Notes: generated by a model from the letters alone, not told the origin. Counted from the first letter of the stretch, positions 24,773 to 33,851 are shown. The stretch: DNA of 58,763 bases from Bacteroidaceae bacterium (GCA_024680695.1 JAILBW010000134.1:1-58763), one strand, 5' to 3'. Made by a program: numbers and translations.

Positions 24773-26965
24773 CTATTCCAGTGGACGAATGCGTTTGAGA
24801 GTCTTCTGTGCTTCGTTGCGCACAGCGGGTGCTGTCGTCTCACTATCCATCAGGCTGTGGCATAGTTGCACGATGCTTTCCGAGGTGAAGGCCGTACCGT
24901 GCCAGCCGAGCGACTCCAGAAGGTCGTGGCGCAGCGTGTCGTTGGTGCATGAAGTGACATAGTCACAGACGGCGGGAATCTTGTAGGCGGGGGTGTAGAT
25001 GCGCATATAGTTGGCCTGTCTCAGGGCTTTCTTTCCATGGAGCGAGTCATTGGTCAGTTCGTCGATATCCTCGTCCCAGGTACCACAGTTTTTCTCCACC
25101 TCCTTCAGTATCTTCGAGCAGAATGCGTCATAGTCTATCACGTTTCCCTTCACGGCCTCCAGTTCTTTTTCTACTGCGGGCATTACTTCCTCCTTGGGCA
25201 GGAACTGGAGCGACATGCCGGCGTTGAAACGTACGCGGGCCGAGGCGTTGTTCTTCACCAGCAGGCGGGCCATCGAGGGAACGATGCGTGGGTCGCCATT
25301 TTGCTGCATCTCATTGACGGCGAAACGTTGCAGCAACTCGTAATTGTCGCATGAAGCTACCTGCATGGCTTCCACGAAGGCATCTCCTCCACGCAGTTTT
25401 AGTGCGGCAAAGGCTTCGAGGCGCAGCATGGCGTAGGGCGAGTGTTTCAGCAGGTCGAGCAAGCGTTCCTCGCTCAGCTGTGGGTTGCCTGCATTCTTGA
25501 AGATGGCCATTGCCTGGACATCGACGCTCGCTTTGTTGCCGAGCACAGAGAGCCATTTGTCCTTGCTCCAAGTGCCCATCATTGTGTTGATGTCTGCACT
25601 GCCTTCCCGGGGGGCGAAGCAGAAGGTCGGGTCGCCGATGACATGCCACTCAAGGTAGGTGGTATGCTGTGCCAGATAGCCCACCATCATGCCCTCGGCA
25701 AGCAGGCCAATGAATCGGTCGGGCCATTTGTCCTGCAGCACATTTACCGAGCCGCCGAGGCCTACGAGTGCACCGCCGGGCTGGAAAATGTATTCGTTGG
25801 CAATGCAGTCGTCGTTCTGGAATGCTGCATTGTAACAGGCATCGAAGATGGAGACGCGCACATTGGGGTGCAGGGCATCGGGGCCGAAATCGTCGAGCGT
25901 GATGTTCGTCCGCTCCACGATGATCGAGTCCTCGCGCTCACGTTCGGGCTGCCCGGCATCCTTCAGCCAGTCGGCGGGCACACCCAGATTACGAATGCGC
26001 TGTATGGCCTCCTGCGGTGTGGCGCCTCGACGGATGTAGGTGCGGCGGTTTGCGCGTGCCTGATAGCGAATGTATTCGAGAGCTTCGGAGAGAGTGCGCG
26101 GCTGGGGATATGCACTCAGGTATTGGGTGTCGAAGTCGCCGTGGTGATGCAGCATGGCTACGCCGAGGTCCGGGCGCATCAGCTCGTTCATCAGCCGGTG
26201 CTCGATGTATGGTTCCTCGGTGTACTCTATATAGCTGAAGCTCTCAGGCTTCTGGCTGAAGTGGGGCAGATGTTCCATCAGGCCGCGGAACTCGTCGATG
26301 TGTGCCACGTTACTCTCCGAGAGAGAACCGTTGCCATTGAATACGAGCATCGTGGAGAATTCCTCTGGTGACTGCTTGAACTGGGTAGCCTTTATCAGAT
26401 AGGCGCGCAGTTTGTCGTAGCGGCTCGTACCCTTGGCATCGGTGGGTCGGATGCGACCTGTAAAGATATCGGGCGAGAGGCGTTGCGCGCCTTCGCCAGT
26501 GAGCGAGTAGTAAAACAAGTGGGAATACTCGGCGGTATCTTGCCCCAGGAAGTCGAATCGAAGGTCGAAGTCGTCATAGAACCGGTCGCTGGGTACGCTG
26601 CTATCGCGTCGGTCGGCGCTCTGATCCATTTTGAATGCCGAGGTCATGTGTTGCGCATCGCGCACCATAGGCACGGGAATGTCGCCAATGAAGACAGCTC
26701 CCACGATGGGTGCTACCTTATTATTATATAGCGTGTAGAGGCACTCGCGAATGCTGTCGGGTACACCCCAATTATCCACGATGGTGTATACCTTCAGCCC
26801 TTGTCTTTCTTCGATGGCAGCGGCGTAAGCCTCCACCTCGGTCTTTGCCTCCTGAAGGCTCTGTGGGTCGATGACTATGGCAAAGCCACGTTGGTCGTTC
26901 TTTCCGCAGGCGTTCAACAATATTGTTGCGATGGCCAGCAGAGTGTAGGTGAGTGTCTTTTTCAT
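24773..26965 (-). CDS. C25 (gingipain-type) cysteine peptidase lipoprotein with helical repeat tail, copy B
   Basis: Tandem paralogue of copy A, also 730 residues, with lipobox LNAC and the same order of parts. GAVFVGDIPVPMVR and SDRFYDDFD are shared. The catalytic pair is His275-Gly276 (LHHHGDFD) and Cys377 (IFDACYNAAF); ACYNAAF is closer to the ACVNGDF of true gingipains than copy A is. The C-terminal third again looks like HEAT-type helices (MLRLEAFAALKLRGGDAF, RFAVNEMQQNGDPRIVPSM). It lies only 20 bases after the DUF6850 gene. Keeping both triads intact in two diverged copies suggests two different cleavage specificities rather than redundancy, but specificity cannot be read from the sequence. 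Confidence 0.86.
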   Translation of the reverse strand: MKKTLTYTLLAIATILLNACGKNDQRGFAIVIDPQSLQEAKTEVEAYAAAIEERQGLKVYTIVDNWGVPDSIRECLYTLYNNKVAPIVGAVFIGDIPVPMVRDAQHMTSAFKMDQSADRRDSSVPSDRFYDDFDLRFDFLGQDTAEYSHLFYYSLTGEGAQRLSPDIFTGRIRPTDAKGTSRYDKLRAYLIKATQFKQSPEEFSTMLVFNGNGSLSESNVAHIDEFRGLMEHLPHFSQKPESFSYIEYTEEPYIEHRLMNELMRPDLGVAMLHHHGDFDTQYLSAYPQPRTLSEALEYIRYQARANRRTYIRRGATPQEAIQRIRNLGVPADWLKDAGQPEREREDSIIVERTNITLDDFGPDALHPNVRVSIFDACYNAAFQNDDCIANEYIFQPGGALVGLGGSVNVLQDKWPDRFIGLLAEGMMVGYLAQHTTYLEWHVIGDPTFCFAPREGSADINTMMGTWSKDKWLSVLGNKASVDVQAMAIFKNAGNPQLSEERLLDLLKHSPYAMLRLEAFAALKLRGGDAFVEAMQVASCDNYELLQRFAVNEMQQNGDPRIVPSMARLLVKNNASARVRFNAGMSLQFLPKEEVMPAVEKELEAVKGNVIDYDAFCSKILKEVEKNCGTWDEDIDELTNDSLHGKKALRQANYMRIYTPAYKIPAVCDYVTSCTNDTLRHDLLESLGWHGTAFTSESIVQLCHSLMDSETTAPAVRNEAQKTLKRIRPLE

Positions 26966-26985
26966 CAGTATTGTACTGTGGGAAT

Positions 26986-28599
26986 TTAGAATTGCAGGTA
27001 TAGTCCCACCTGCGAGGTTGTGAATGAGGTGGACTTGAATCGGTCGCTGTATTCTGCGTCGTCGCAGTATCGGGCATAGTCCACTTTAGCAAAGATGCCC
27101 AAAGCGAGTGTTTCCCCGTGCAGGGGCAGGTTGTAGTCGGCCATCAGCGAGGTTCGATAGTGGCTTGCCGAGAGATATTCGAATTGCGGTGCCACATATC
27201 TGCGGGTAATCATTGCGCCAGATGTGCCAGCCTCGGCCGCGGTGTCAAACTTCTTGTCACCTATTGGCATCCAGTAGCCTCCGCCGAAGGCTACATTCAG
27301 TATGCCCTTCTTCAGGGTGAAGGCATGTCGTGCATCAGCCTGGAAATGGGCAAGGGTACATTCTTGAGTGAGATAGCCGTCGTCGGTCAGGTGCCGAGCC
27401 TTGAACCGTTCGGCTCCCACGGATGCCGAAACCGATGTCTCGCTGCCATTGGCATGCTGAGTGGTGAACCTGTATTTCAGGTCGGCTGAAATGCGACTGG
27501 GTTTGTGTAGCTTGGAATTGGCCAGAATGATGTAGTCTACTCGGTTGTTGTGCTCCGTATCGATGATGCGACGTTGGTCGTACCATGTACCTTCGCCCAT
27601 CAGATAGGCACCTTCGAGGAACACTTGGTGTAGGATGTCTTTCGAGGGTCGTAGCTGCAAGCGGTTTTGCAGTCGCAGTTTTGTGAAGTCGTAGTCTCCG
27701 CCGCGGAAGGTATAGCTCGATCCTCCATCCTTGGCATCCTGAAAGCCTCGCTCGGCCGACAATTGCAGGAAGTCGGCCCATTTGCCGTCAGTCTCCTGCC
27801 AAACGCCTTGCAGGGCAGCATTGTAGGCAAAGCCGTGATAGTCGCGCTTGTAACCTGTCTCGGAGCCTGTGTTCAAGTTTCGCTGGTCGCCCATTCCTTT
27901 CATCAGGAAGTAGGGGTAGGAGACGCGGTTGTTCACCACTGTATAGGCCATGTCCGAGTTGTAGACTCGAATGCCGGCGTTCAGTCCCAGAGCAAAGGTC
28001 TCGGTGGCTTTCCATTCGGCGCCGGCCGTGAAGGGCAGTATGGTGGTGTTCACTTTGGGGCGAGGATCGTTCTGGTCGGACGATGCGGCCGTCTGTATGT
28101 CCACTTGCAGGGCAAGGCACCACTTGTCGTTCAGCGTATAGGCTGCTGTGGCGTTCAGGTAGAAGGCTTCAATCGTCGTGTGGCCCTCCACCGAGTCAGC
28201 AATGATGAATGGGTTGTCCTGCTCCAGCGCATAGGTGGAGTTCCAGGCATGTTGTCTGGCTTGAATGTTCTCGTAGCGCAGTGAGCCTGCGAGGTCTATT
28301 TTCTTCAATTGCTTCAGTCCGCCGAAGAAGAAATTCATGTCGTTCCGCTTGCCCGACTGGTCGGCGGCATGGAAACTGCCACGGCGCAAGGAAAGGTCGG
28401 CCTGAGCGTACGCCGTATTGTGCTGCGTGTTGAATGCCAGTCGTGTAGGGTTGGCCGAGCCGTAGCGCACATTTTCCTGTGCGTTCGTCTGCTGGTCGTC
28501 CCAGGTGTTGCGACCCAATGTCGTTTCTTGGGCATGCAAGGAAATGCCTAAGTGCAGCAAGGCGACGAGTGCCAACGGGCGGAATATCTTCGGTTTCAT
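26986..28599 (-). CDS. DUF6850-type outer-membrane beta-barrel protein
   Basis: A 537-residue exported protein with a signal peptide ending SLHAQ. The sequence alternates polar and hydrophobic residues with aromatic ends and finishes in VGLYLQF, the terminal aromatic typical of outer-membrane barrels. It resembles the DUF6850 family that accompanies TonB receptors and DUF4876 proteins in Bacteroidetes. No plug or TonB box is visible, so it is not itself a TonB receptor. Possible roles are a surface anchor or channel for the protease products. It is separated from the DUF4876 gene by a 137-base inverted-repeat element and sits 20 bases before the C25 gene copy B. Confidence 0.75.
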   Translation of the reverse strand: MKPKIFRPLALVALLHLGISLHAQETTLGRNTWDDQQTNAQENVRYGSANPTRLAFNTQHNTAYAQADLSLRRGSFHAADQSGKRNDMNFFFGGLKQLKKIDLAGSLRYENIQARQHAWNSTYALEQDNPFIIADSVEGHTTIEAFYLNATAAYTLNDKWCLALQVDIQTAASSDQNDPRPKVNTTILPFTAGAEWKATETFALGLNAGIRVYNSDMAYTVVNNRVSYPYFLMKGMGDQRNLNTGSETGYKRDYHGFAYNAALQGVWQETDGKWADFLQLSAERGFQDAKDGGSSYTFRGGDYDFTKLRLQNRLQLRPSKDILHQVFLEGAYLMGEGTWYDQRRIIDTEHNNRVDYIILANSKLHKPSRISADLKYRFTTQHANGSETSVSASVGAERFKARHLTDDGYLTQECTLAHFQADARHAFTLKKGILNVAFGGGYWMPIGDKKFDTAAEAGTSGAMITRRYVAPQFEYLSASHYRTSLMADYNLPLHGETLALGIFAKVDYARYCDDAEYSDRFKSTSFTTSQVGLYLQF

Positions 28600-28636
28600 A
28601 TTGAAGCGCGTCTGAATGGATAGAAAGTAGAAAGAG

Positions 28637-28773
28637 AAGGCGTGTCAAAATGCGATCTGAGTACACTTAACGGTGTGTATTGGGTTTTACCACCTGTGAT
28701 AAAAGTCTTATTGCAGGTGGTAAAACTGTTTATCATGTGTTGTAAATCCAGATTCGGCATTTTGGCACACCTT
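28637..28773. repeat. Nested inverted-repeat element inside the haem/protease operon
   Basis: Outer imperfect arms lie at 28637-28659 (aaggcgtgtcaaaatg...) and 28749-28773 (...cattttggcacacctt). Inside them is a perfect 12-bp arm pair, ttttaccacctg at 28685-28696 and caggtggtaaaa at 28714-28725, with a 17-nt loop. No ORF. It could be a MITE-like insertion or an RNA structure that lowers expression of the genes downstream of DUF4876. Confidence 0.7.
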
Positions 28774-28791
28774 CATCGCAATGTTTATTCA

Positions 28792-29973
28792 CTAATCAAC
28801 AGCAGTGGGAGTAACGCCCGGAGTCTGCGGCTGGTCGGTGAGGAAGTCGTCGGCCGAGCTGTTCGTGTCCTTGTAATAGGCACGACCATTCTCGATCTTG
28901 GTCACCTTACGGCGGATGCACTTGCCACTCCATCCTACGGCAGCTGTGACAGCATGAGCGTCATCCTTCGGGAGGAAGAAGGGATAGTGTTCTTCGTCGT
29001 CGCGATCCCAAGCCTCCACAGCGTCCAGGACATACTTGCTGGCGATGCCCATGTATCGGGTCTGGCTTGTCGTGCCGGGTGTGGTGCTGTAGCTGGATTC
29101 GTTGGCAGCGTATTCCTCGGGAGTCACGGGCAGCTTGGCCAGTACGTAAGCACCGTTGAAGAAGCCCAAAGCGAAGGCACGCATATACTCATTGTTGTAG
29201 AAGATGGCGCTCAGGTTGGGAGCTTCAAAGTCCACATCACCCATCTTTGAGTAATCCAGATAGATTTCCCAGTCGGCCTTGCTCAGGTCGCTGTGGTTGT
29301 CAGCACCGTCGGGATCTGCCTCCTTGTGGTTTGTGGCATCGTTGGCTATCACCACGCTCTGTCCGGGCTGGATGGGATAGTCCTTGCCGCTGCCGGGGAA
29401 TGCCACAACGGGACCCTGACCCTGATAGTAGATGTCGGTCACACCGCTGGCCTGCCATGCGTTGGCAGCCTTCTGAGCAGCAGAAGCATAGAGCAGTACG
29501 AGCTGGTCGAGGTACTGTACTTCGTCTGAGTTGTTCACGATCTCGAAGTAGCCGTCCTGTGTGTAGCCAGCCTTACCGCCTGCGGTGTAGATAGCCTTGA
29601 AGATCAGCGGAGACTCATAGAAAAGGCTCAGCGGAATCTTAACAACTTGATCTGCATAGAGGTCCACCTTGGCAGCGCCTTGCACCTTAGCCGTTGCGTC
29701 ATCGGCAACCTTGGCTTTTGCGGTAATCTCATAGGTACCCTGAGGCAGTTTCTCAACCGTTGCTTTGAGGGCATTCTGAGTAATGTTTACAACCTTTGCA
29801 CCCTTTACAGCGGTAATCTCAAGATCGTTGATGGATTGCACACCTTCGGGGAGCACCAACTCGATGGTAAGGTTGTACGTCTTTACATCGTCGTCATCGT
29901 CGCATGCAACGAAAACGGGGCTGACCAATGCTACTGCGAGCAGTGCCAGAGCGTAGTTAAAGAACTTTTTCAT
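28792..29973 (-). CDS. DUF4876 lipoprotein
   Basis: A 393-residue surface or periplasmic lipoprotein: the ATG at 29973 begins the signal (MKKFFNYALALLAVAL) and the lipobox is FVAC followed by an acidic run (DDDDD), which in Bacteroidetes often marks export to the outer surface. A longer frame from 30036 is not needed. Residues 35-130 are an Ig-like domain (TYNLTIELVLPEGV; LPQGTYEITAKAKV). The remainder matches DUF4876, an LTD-like beta-sandwich (GKAGYTQDGYFEIVNNSDEVQYLDQ in broken form). It follows the TonB receptor by 63 bases. Its position, like that of SusD after SusC, suggests a ligand-binding partner of the receptor. Confidence 0.82.
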   Translation of the reverse strand: MKKFFNYALALLAVALVSPVFVACDDDDDVKTYNLTIELVLPEGVQSINDLEITAVKGAKVVNITQNALKATVEKLPQGTYEITAKAKVADDATAKVQGAAKVDLYADQVVKIPLSLFYESPLIFKAIYTAGGKAGYTQDGYFEIVNNSDEVQYLDQLVLLYASAAQKAANAWQASGVTDIYYQGQGPVVAFPGSGKDYPIQPGQSVVIANDATNHKEADPDGADNHSDLSKADWEIYLDYSKMGDVDFEAPNLSAIFYNNEYMRAFALGFFNGAYVLAKLPVTPEEYAANESSYSTTPGTTSQTRYMGIASKYVLDAVEAWDRDDEEHYPFFLPKDDAHAVTAAVGWSGKCIRRKVTKIENGRAYYKDTNSSADDFLTDQPQTPGVTPTAVD

Positions 29974-30036
29974 AATGTAATTTGTTTTAGTGAATAAAAA
30001 AGGGTTAAAAAACTTTGTTCGACTCAAATTGCTCAT

Positions 30037-32892
30037 TTATAGTTTCAACTTCAGTTCAGCACCGAAATAGAGGTCGGGATAGACCTGCGACTTCGAGAGG
30101 CTGTGCTTGTTCGTGTGGAAGTGCTTCATGTTGGGGAAATTGTTGGCTGTGAACGATAGTTCGGCCAGACGCCCGATTTCCTTTGTGAGGCGGAAGTTGA
30201 GCAGTACCCAGGGAGACACTACATCGCGGTCGAAGGCGTAGAGCTGGAAGCGCTGTATCATGCGGGCCTTCTTGCTGTCCGAGGCATCGGCTGCCGTCCA
30301 CTGGTAGTAGTTGTTGTTCTTGTCGTAATAGCCAATGGGATTTACGGCCCAGTAGTCGCGCACCTCGCCGTTGGCCTCCGTATAGTGGAGAATGTACTTG
30401 CGCTCGCGCCCTTTCTCGTCTTGATAGGTGCTGCGACGGCTGTCGTACCACACCACCTGGGCGGTTGTCGTGAACACCATTTTCACAGCGGGGATGTGTG
30501 TCACGAAGCGGAAGGTGGTGTTTACGCGATCGCTCACGCTGCCACTGCCTGCGGGCATGTGGGCCATGTATTCGTAGGTGGGCTCCAGCGTGCTGTGACC
30601 CGTAATCTCGTTCTTCCGTGTGATGTGGAACCATGCGCCGTTGATGCTCAGATGGGTGCGAAGTGCGCGCCATTCGCCCAGGTCGAGGCCATATTCGATG
30701 CCGTGTTTGTCCGATTGTATGCCGTTCGATGGGCGCGAGTAGCTGTAGAAGAAGGTGTTCCAGCGGATGTCGGCAGTCTGTCGCACTCCGTTGTCGTCTG
30801 TGTAAGTCACGTTTCCCGTGGCGGCATCGAAGTGTGGAGCCGTGGCGGTGGCTGGTACTTGGTACTGAGGAGTGGTGAAGGTGAACGGATCGCCGGCAAA
30901 GCCAAATTCGTGGCGGTGGTGCTCGTTGAAGTAGGTCACGAAACCGTGTGTCCGTCCGATGCGGAAACTGATGCCGGCCTCCCACTTCTGTGTCCGTACG
31001 GGTCGCAGGTCGGGGTTCTGGGTGTCCGAGATAATCTTTGTGTTCATCAGTCCCAGACGGTCGGCTTCGCTGTTGCCCCATTTCGTCAGGCAGGGGTAGT
31101 CGTAGTAGGCCTTGTCGGGATACAGGTAGAGTAGGGTGGGCATCTTATGCGAGATGCCGTATCCGCCTGTCAGGCTCAGGTCGTCGAAGATGCCTTGATT
31201 CTCGGGGTTGAGCAGGTTGAGCGAGGCGTTCACTCGGGGTTCCAATACCGTCTTGTTGCCCACTCCGCCACTTTTCTTGCTGTCGAGGATGAGGTTTGAG
31301 ACGCGCAAGCCTGCTTCAACGGTCGCACCCATCGTCCCCATGTGGACCGACAGGCGGTCGCTGGCATAACCGCTCAGCGTCTGCAGAGCCGGAATGTCGG
31401 AGTAGGCTCGTGGTCTCAGTGTGTGCTGTGCCGTTCCCTGCGGTGGGTAGGTCTCGTCGTATGTGAGGCCATCACCGCGATTGCCATCGACATCATATTC
31501 GGCACCCACCTTGAGATTCATGTGGTCGCGCTCGCCCATTGCCAGGTATTTCGAAGCTTTCGCATTGGCGGTCAGCCGATAGGGCTTGCCATCGATACGA
31601 TACTCCGACCAATAGGCATCGCGCAGGAAACGTCCGATGTGGATGCCCTCCTCGCGCGAGTCGGTGACAAGTCCGTCGGGGCTGTAAATGCGGTCCTTGT
31701 GGTCGTCGATGGTGTGGGAGAGTTGGGTCGAGAGGCCGAAATCCACATTGTCCACCCATTTGAGCCCTGTCTTCCAAGTGCCTGTGGCCGAGAGGCGTCC
31801 GCCATAGGCTTTGTTCTTGAACAGCAGCACCTCCATCTCCTCCATTTGGGGGTCCTTTTTGCGGTCGTTGATGTTCGAGTAGAATGCCCCCTTGACGTTG
31901 AGCGAGAGGCGATCCCACTGTTTCGAGTATCCCAGTGAAGCTGTGATGCGGTCGTAGCCCAGATAGTGTCGGCGCGTATCGGACCACGACTGTGCCCAGT
32001 CGGCACTCACATTGATGGCTCCACCGTCCTTGAGCACAAAGCCCTTACCAGCGAATACCATCTTCGAGAATGGATCCACCTGCGCCTTCGCCTCCCAGGG
32101 TGTGTAGCCCGACTTTGTCTTTACGATCACTACGCCGCTCGTCAGATTGCCGTACTCCACCGAAGGAATGCCGCGGATAATCTCCATCGACTCGACGGCG
32201 CCGGCTGAAATCGTGCGCAAGTCGATGCCTCGGCCTGCGGTCGTCTGTTCGCTCATGCCGTCGGTGGTGCCGCTCGAACTCTTGCCCCATCGTGTGGGCG
32301 AGAGGCTTTGCAGGTTTGCATCGTTCGACAGCTGCGTGCCATCCACGATGACGCTGGCGCCCAGTGCGTTATTGTCGCTGCCATCTATCTCGCGTATTTT
32401 CACTTGCGAGAGGTTGTTCAGGCTGGGATTCTCCGTCAGGTTGCCTGGCATCAGTTGCAGCATGTCGCCCACGCTCTTGGGCTGCAGGTGGCGGATGGCC
32501 TCCTGGCCGATTTCAGATATCGACCCCATCTGGTTCTGCCGGGCTGTCACCTCCACTTCCTTGAGTCCGAGCGAGAGTTCCTTCAGCACCACATCGAGCC
32601 TTTCCTGTCCAGTCTTGATGACAACTGTTCCCTTGGCAGTCTCGTAGCCCACATAGCTTACTACCCACTGATATGTGCCGCGCGGGATGTTTGTCAAGGC
32701 AAAGGTGCCGTCGCGCCGTGTGCTTGTACCTAATGCACGGTTCAGTACGATGGTGGCCAGTTCTACAGGCTCCCCTTTCTCGTCCTTCACTTGTCCGCGC
32801 AGTGTAACCCCGTTGCTTTGGGCATTGACTGTCGTGGGGATTATGAAGATAAGCACCGCAAGCACTGCGCGTATGGCACGGAATATTTTCAT
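30037..32892 (-). CDS. TonB-dependent outer-membrane receptor
   Basis: A 951-residue TonB-dependent transporter. The ATG at 32892 begins the signal peptide (MKIFRAIRAVLAVLIFIIP..., ending NAQ); a frame from 32931 adds 13 unlikely residues. A carboxypeptidase-regulatory-like domain covers about 30-110 (VTLRGQVKDEKGEPVELAT). The plug follows (GASVIVDGTQLSND; VEYGNLTSGVVIVKTKSGY) and then the 22-strand barrel, ending in FGAELKLKL. It lacks the long SusC signature, so it is more like a haem, metal or peptide receptor than a glycan importer. It heads an operon with DUF4876, DUF6850, three cysteine proteases and a HmuY-like protein, which makes haem or haem-peptide uptake the most likely job. Confidence 0.9.
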   Translation of the reverse strand: MKIFRAIRAVLAVLIFIIPTTVNAQSNGVTLRGQVKDEKGEPVELATIVLNRALGTSTRRDGTFALTNIPRGTYQWVVSYVGYETAKGTVVIKTGQERLDVVLKELSLGLKEVEVTARQNQMGSISEIGQEAIRHLQPKSVGDMLQLMPGNLTENPSLNNLSQVKIREIDGSDNNALGASVIVDGTQLSNDANLQSLSPTRWGKSSSGTTDGMSEQTTAGRGIDLRTISAGAVESMEIIRGIPSVEYGNLTSGVVIVKTKSGYTPWEAKAQVDPFSKMVFAGKGFVLKDGGAINVSADWAQSWSDTRRHYLGYDRITASLGYSKQWDRLSLNVKGAFYSNINDRKKDPQMEEMEVLLFKNKAYGGRLSATGTWKTGLKWVDNVDFGLSTQLSHTIDDHKDRIYSPDGLVTDSREEGIHIGRFLRDAYWSEYRIDGKPYRLTANAKASKYLAMGERDHMNLKVGAEYDVDGNRGDGLTYDETYPPQGTAQHTLRPRAYSDIPALQTLSGYASDRLSVHMGTMGATVEAGLRVSNLILDSKKSGGVGNKTVLEPRVNASLNLLNPENQGIFDDLSLTGGYGISHKMPTLLYLYPDKAYYDYPCLTKWGNSEADRLGLMNTKIISDTQNPDLRPVRTQKWEAGISFRIGRTHGFVTYFNEHHRHEFGFAGDPFTFTTPQYQVPATATAPHFDAATGNVTYTDDNGVRQTADIRWNTFFYSYSRPSNGIQSDKHGIEYGLDLGEWRALRTHLSINGAWFHITRKNEITGHSTLEPTYEYMAHMPAGSGSVSDRVNTTFRFVTHIPAVKMVFTTTAQVVWYDSRRSTYQDEKGRERKYILHYTEANGEVRDYWAVNPIGYYDKNNNYYQWTAADASDSKKARMIQRFQLYAFDRDVVSPWVLLNFRLTKEIGRLAELSFTANNFPNMKHFHTNKHSLSKSQVYPDLYFGAELKLKL

Positions 32893-32919
32893 GTCGATTT
32901 GATTATCACATTTCGGCTG

Positions 32920-32950
32920 CAAAGTTCGCACTTTTTTATCAATTATGCAA
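32920..32950 (-). promoter_or_regulatory. Putative promoter of the haem/protease operon
   Basis: On the minus strand GAACTTTG (32920-32927) replaces the TAnnTTTG -7 box with one mismatch in its TA. A TTGC-type -33 element lies 19 bases upstream (32947-32950). The receptor ATG is 28 bases downstream. I did not find a convincing Fur-type operator. Confidence 0.4.
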
Positions 32951-33603
32951 TACCTAATTGTAAGTATATTTGCCTTGCATGCATTTTTCTTTCTTCTTAC
33001 GCCCTCCTTTTCTTACAATTCCCTACTAATTCTTCCTCTGTGGCTATAATTTTGTATTGGACGCAATCCTCGTTTACCCTCCTCGGCAAGTTGCCGATTT
33101 TGCTTTTTGCATTTTGCAAATGGAATATTTTGCAGGGGGGGTGATGCCATATTTATAGGGAAATTTGGGAGTCCACCCCATATTTTTTCCAAATGCAAAA
33201 TGCAAAATGCAAAATCCGTGGGGGTAACTTATGCGTAATTATTTGCTATTCAGTGTCTTCTGTGTGATTCACAACAGGACGACACGGTTTTTCCCGATCC
33301 GTGTTCGTTTATACCCCGAATTCTGCATTCTTCTATTATCTACGCACGGAAAATCCATGACATTTGCAAGCGTTGAATGAGCTTGTTGCGCCATATCGGA
33401 ACGTAACGGCCCGTTGCGACATCGGATGCGGGCTGTCGTGTGTGCCTTTGCGGCGTTACGCAAAGACGATCGCGGGCCGTCGCTCGGCCGCCTGCAGAAG
33501 GCCGCACGGAGCGCATTCCGGAGGAGAATACGATGACGGCAAACAAATATCTAACAATTAATACGTTACGACTAATTCTAAACGTATTCTCACTGTTCGG
33601 AGC
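32951..33603. other. Gene-poor gap between the haem/protease operon and tsaE
   Basis: No supported gene. It holds attttgc/gcaaaat heptamer repeats at about 33098-33130 and three tandem gcaaaat units at 33189-33215. At about 33387-33510 is a GC-rich block whose GCGGS positions recur roughly every 22 bases, a weak match to the 22-nt arrays elsewhere. Overlapping ORFs on both strands here (for example 33340-33714 minus) look like chance products of GC-rich repeats. Confidence 0.5.
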
Positions 33604-33831
33604 AACAAGCCTGGCACGAAGAAGGCCGACATCACCAGCACCAAGGCGTGCCTCATACTGTAGTATGACAAATCCAAGACAACGATGCAGCAGTCCGAGC
33701 ACATTGCCCAGCATGGATCGAAGTTCGTTCGCGGTGACATCAACGCAGTGCCAGTCATCGCCGAGGCCTGCGCTCAGCCGGACAAATGTGCTTCACACAA
33801 CGGCGAAAGTGAAAAAAATGTCCCGCTCTGA
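33604..33831 (+). pseudogene. Possible decayed coding remnant with an internal stop
   Basis: Reading from 33604, the frame NKPGTKKADITSTKACLIL, then an in-frame TAG at 33661-33663, then about 55 residues (DKSKTTMQQSEHIAQHG..., KFVRGDINAVPVIAEA) to a TGA at 33829. Third codon positions are GC-rich like genuine genes nearby. I recognise no family. It may be a fragment of a lost gene or coincidence. Confidence 0.2.
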
Positions 33832-33851
33832 CAATCTTTTTGGGATAATTG

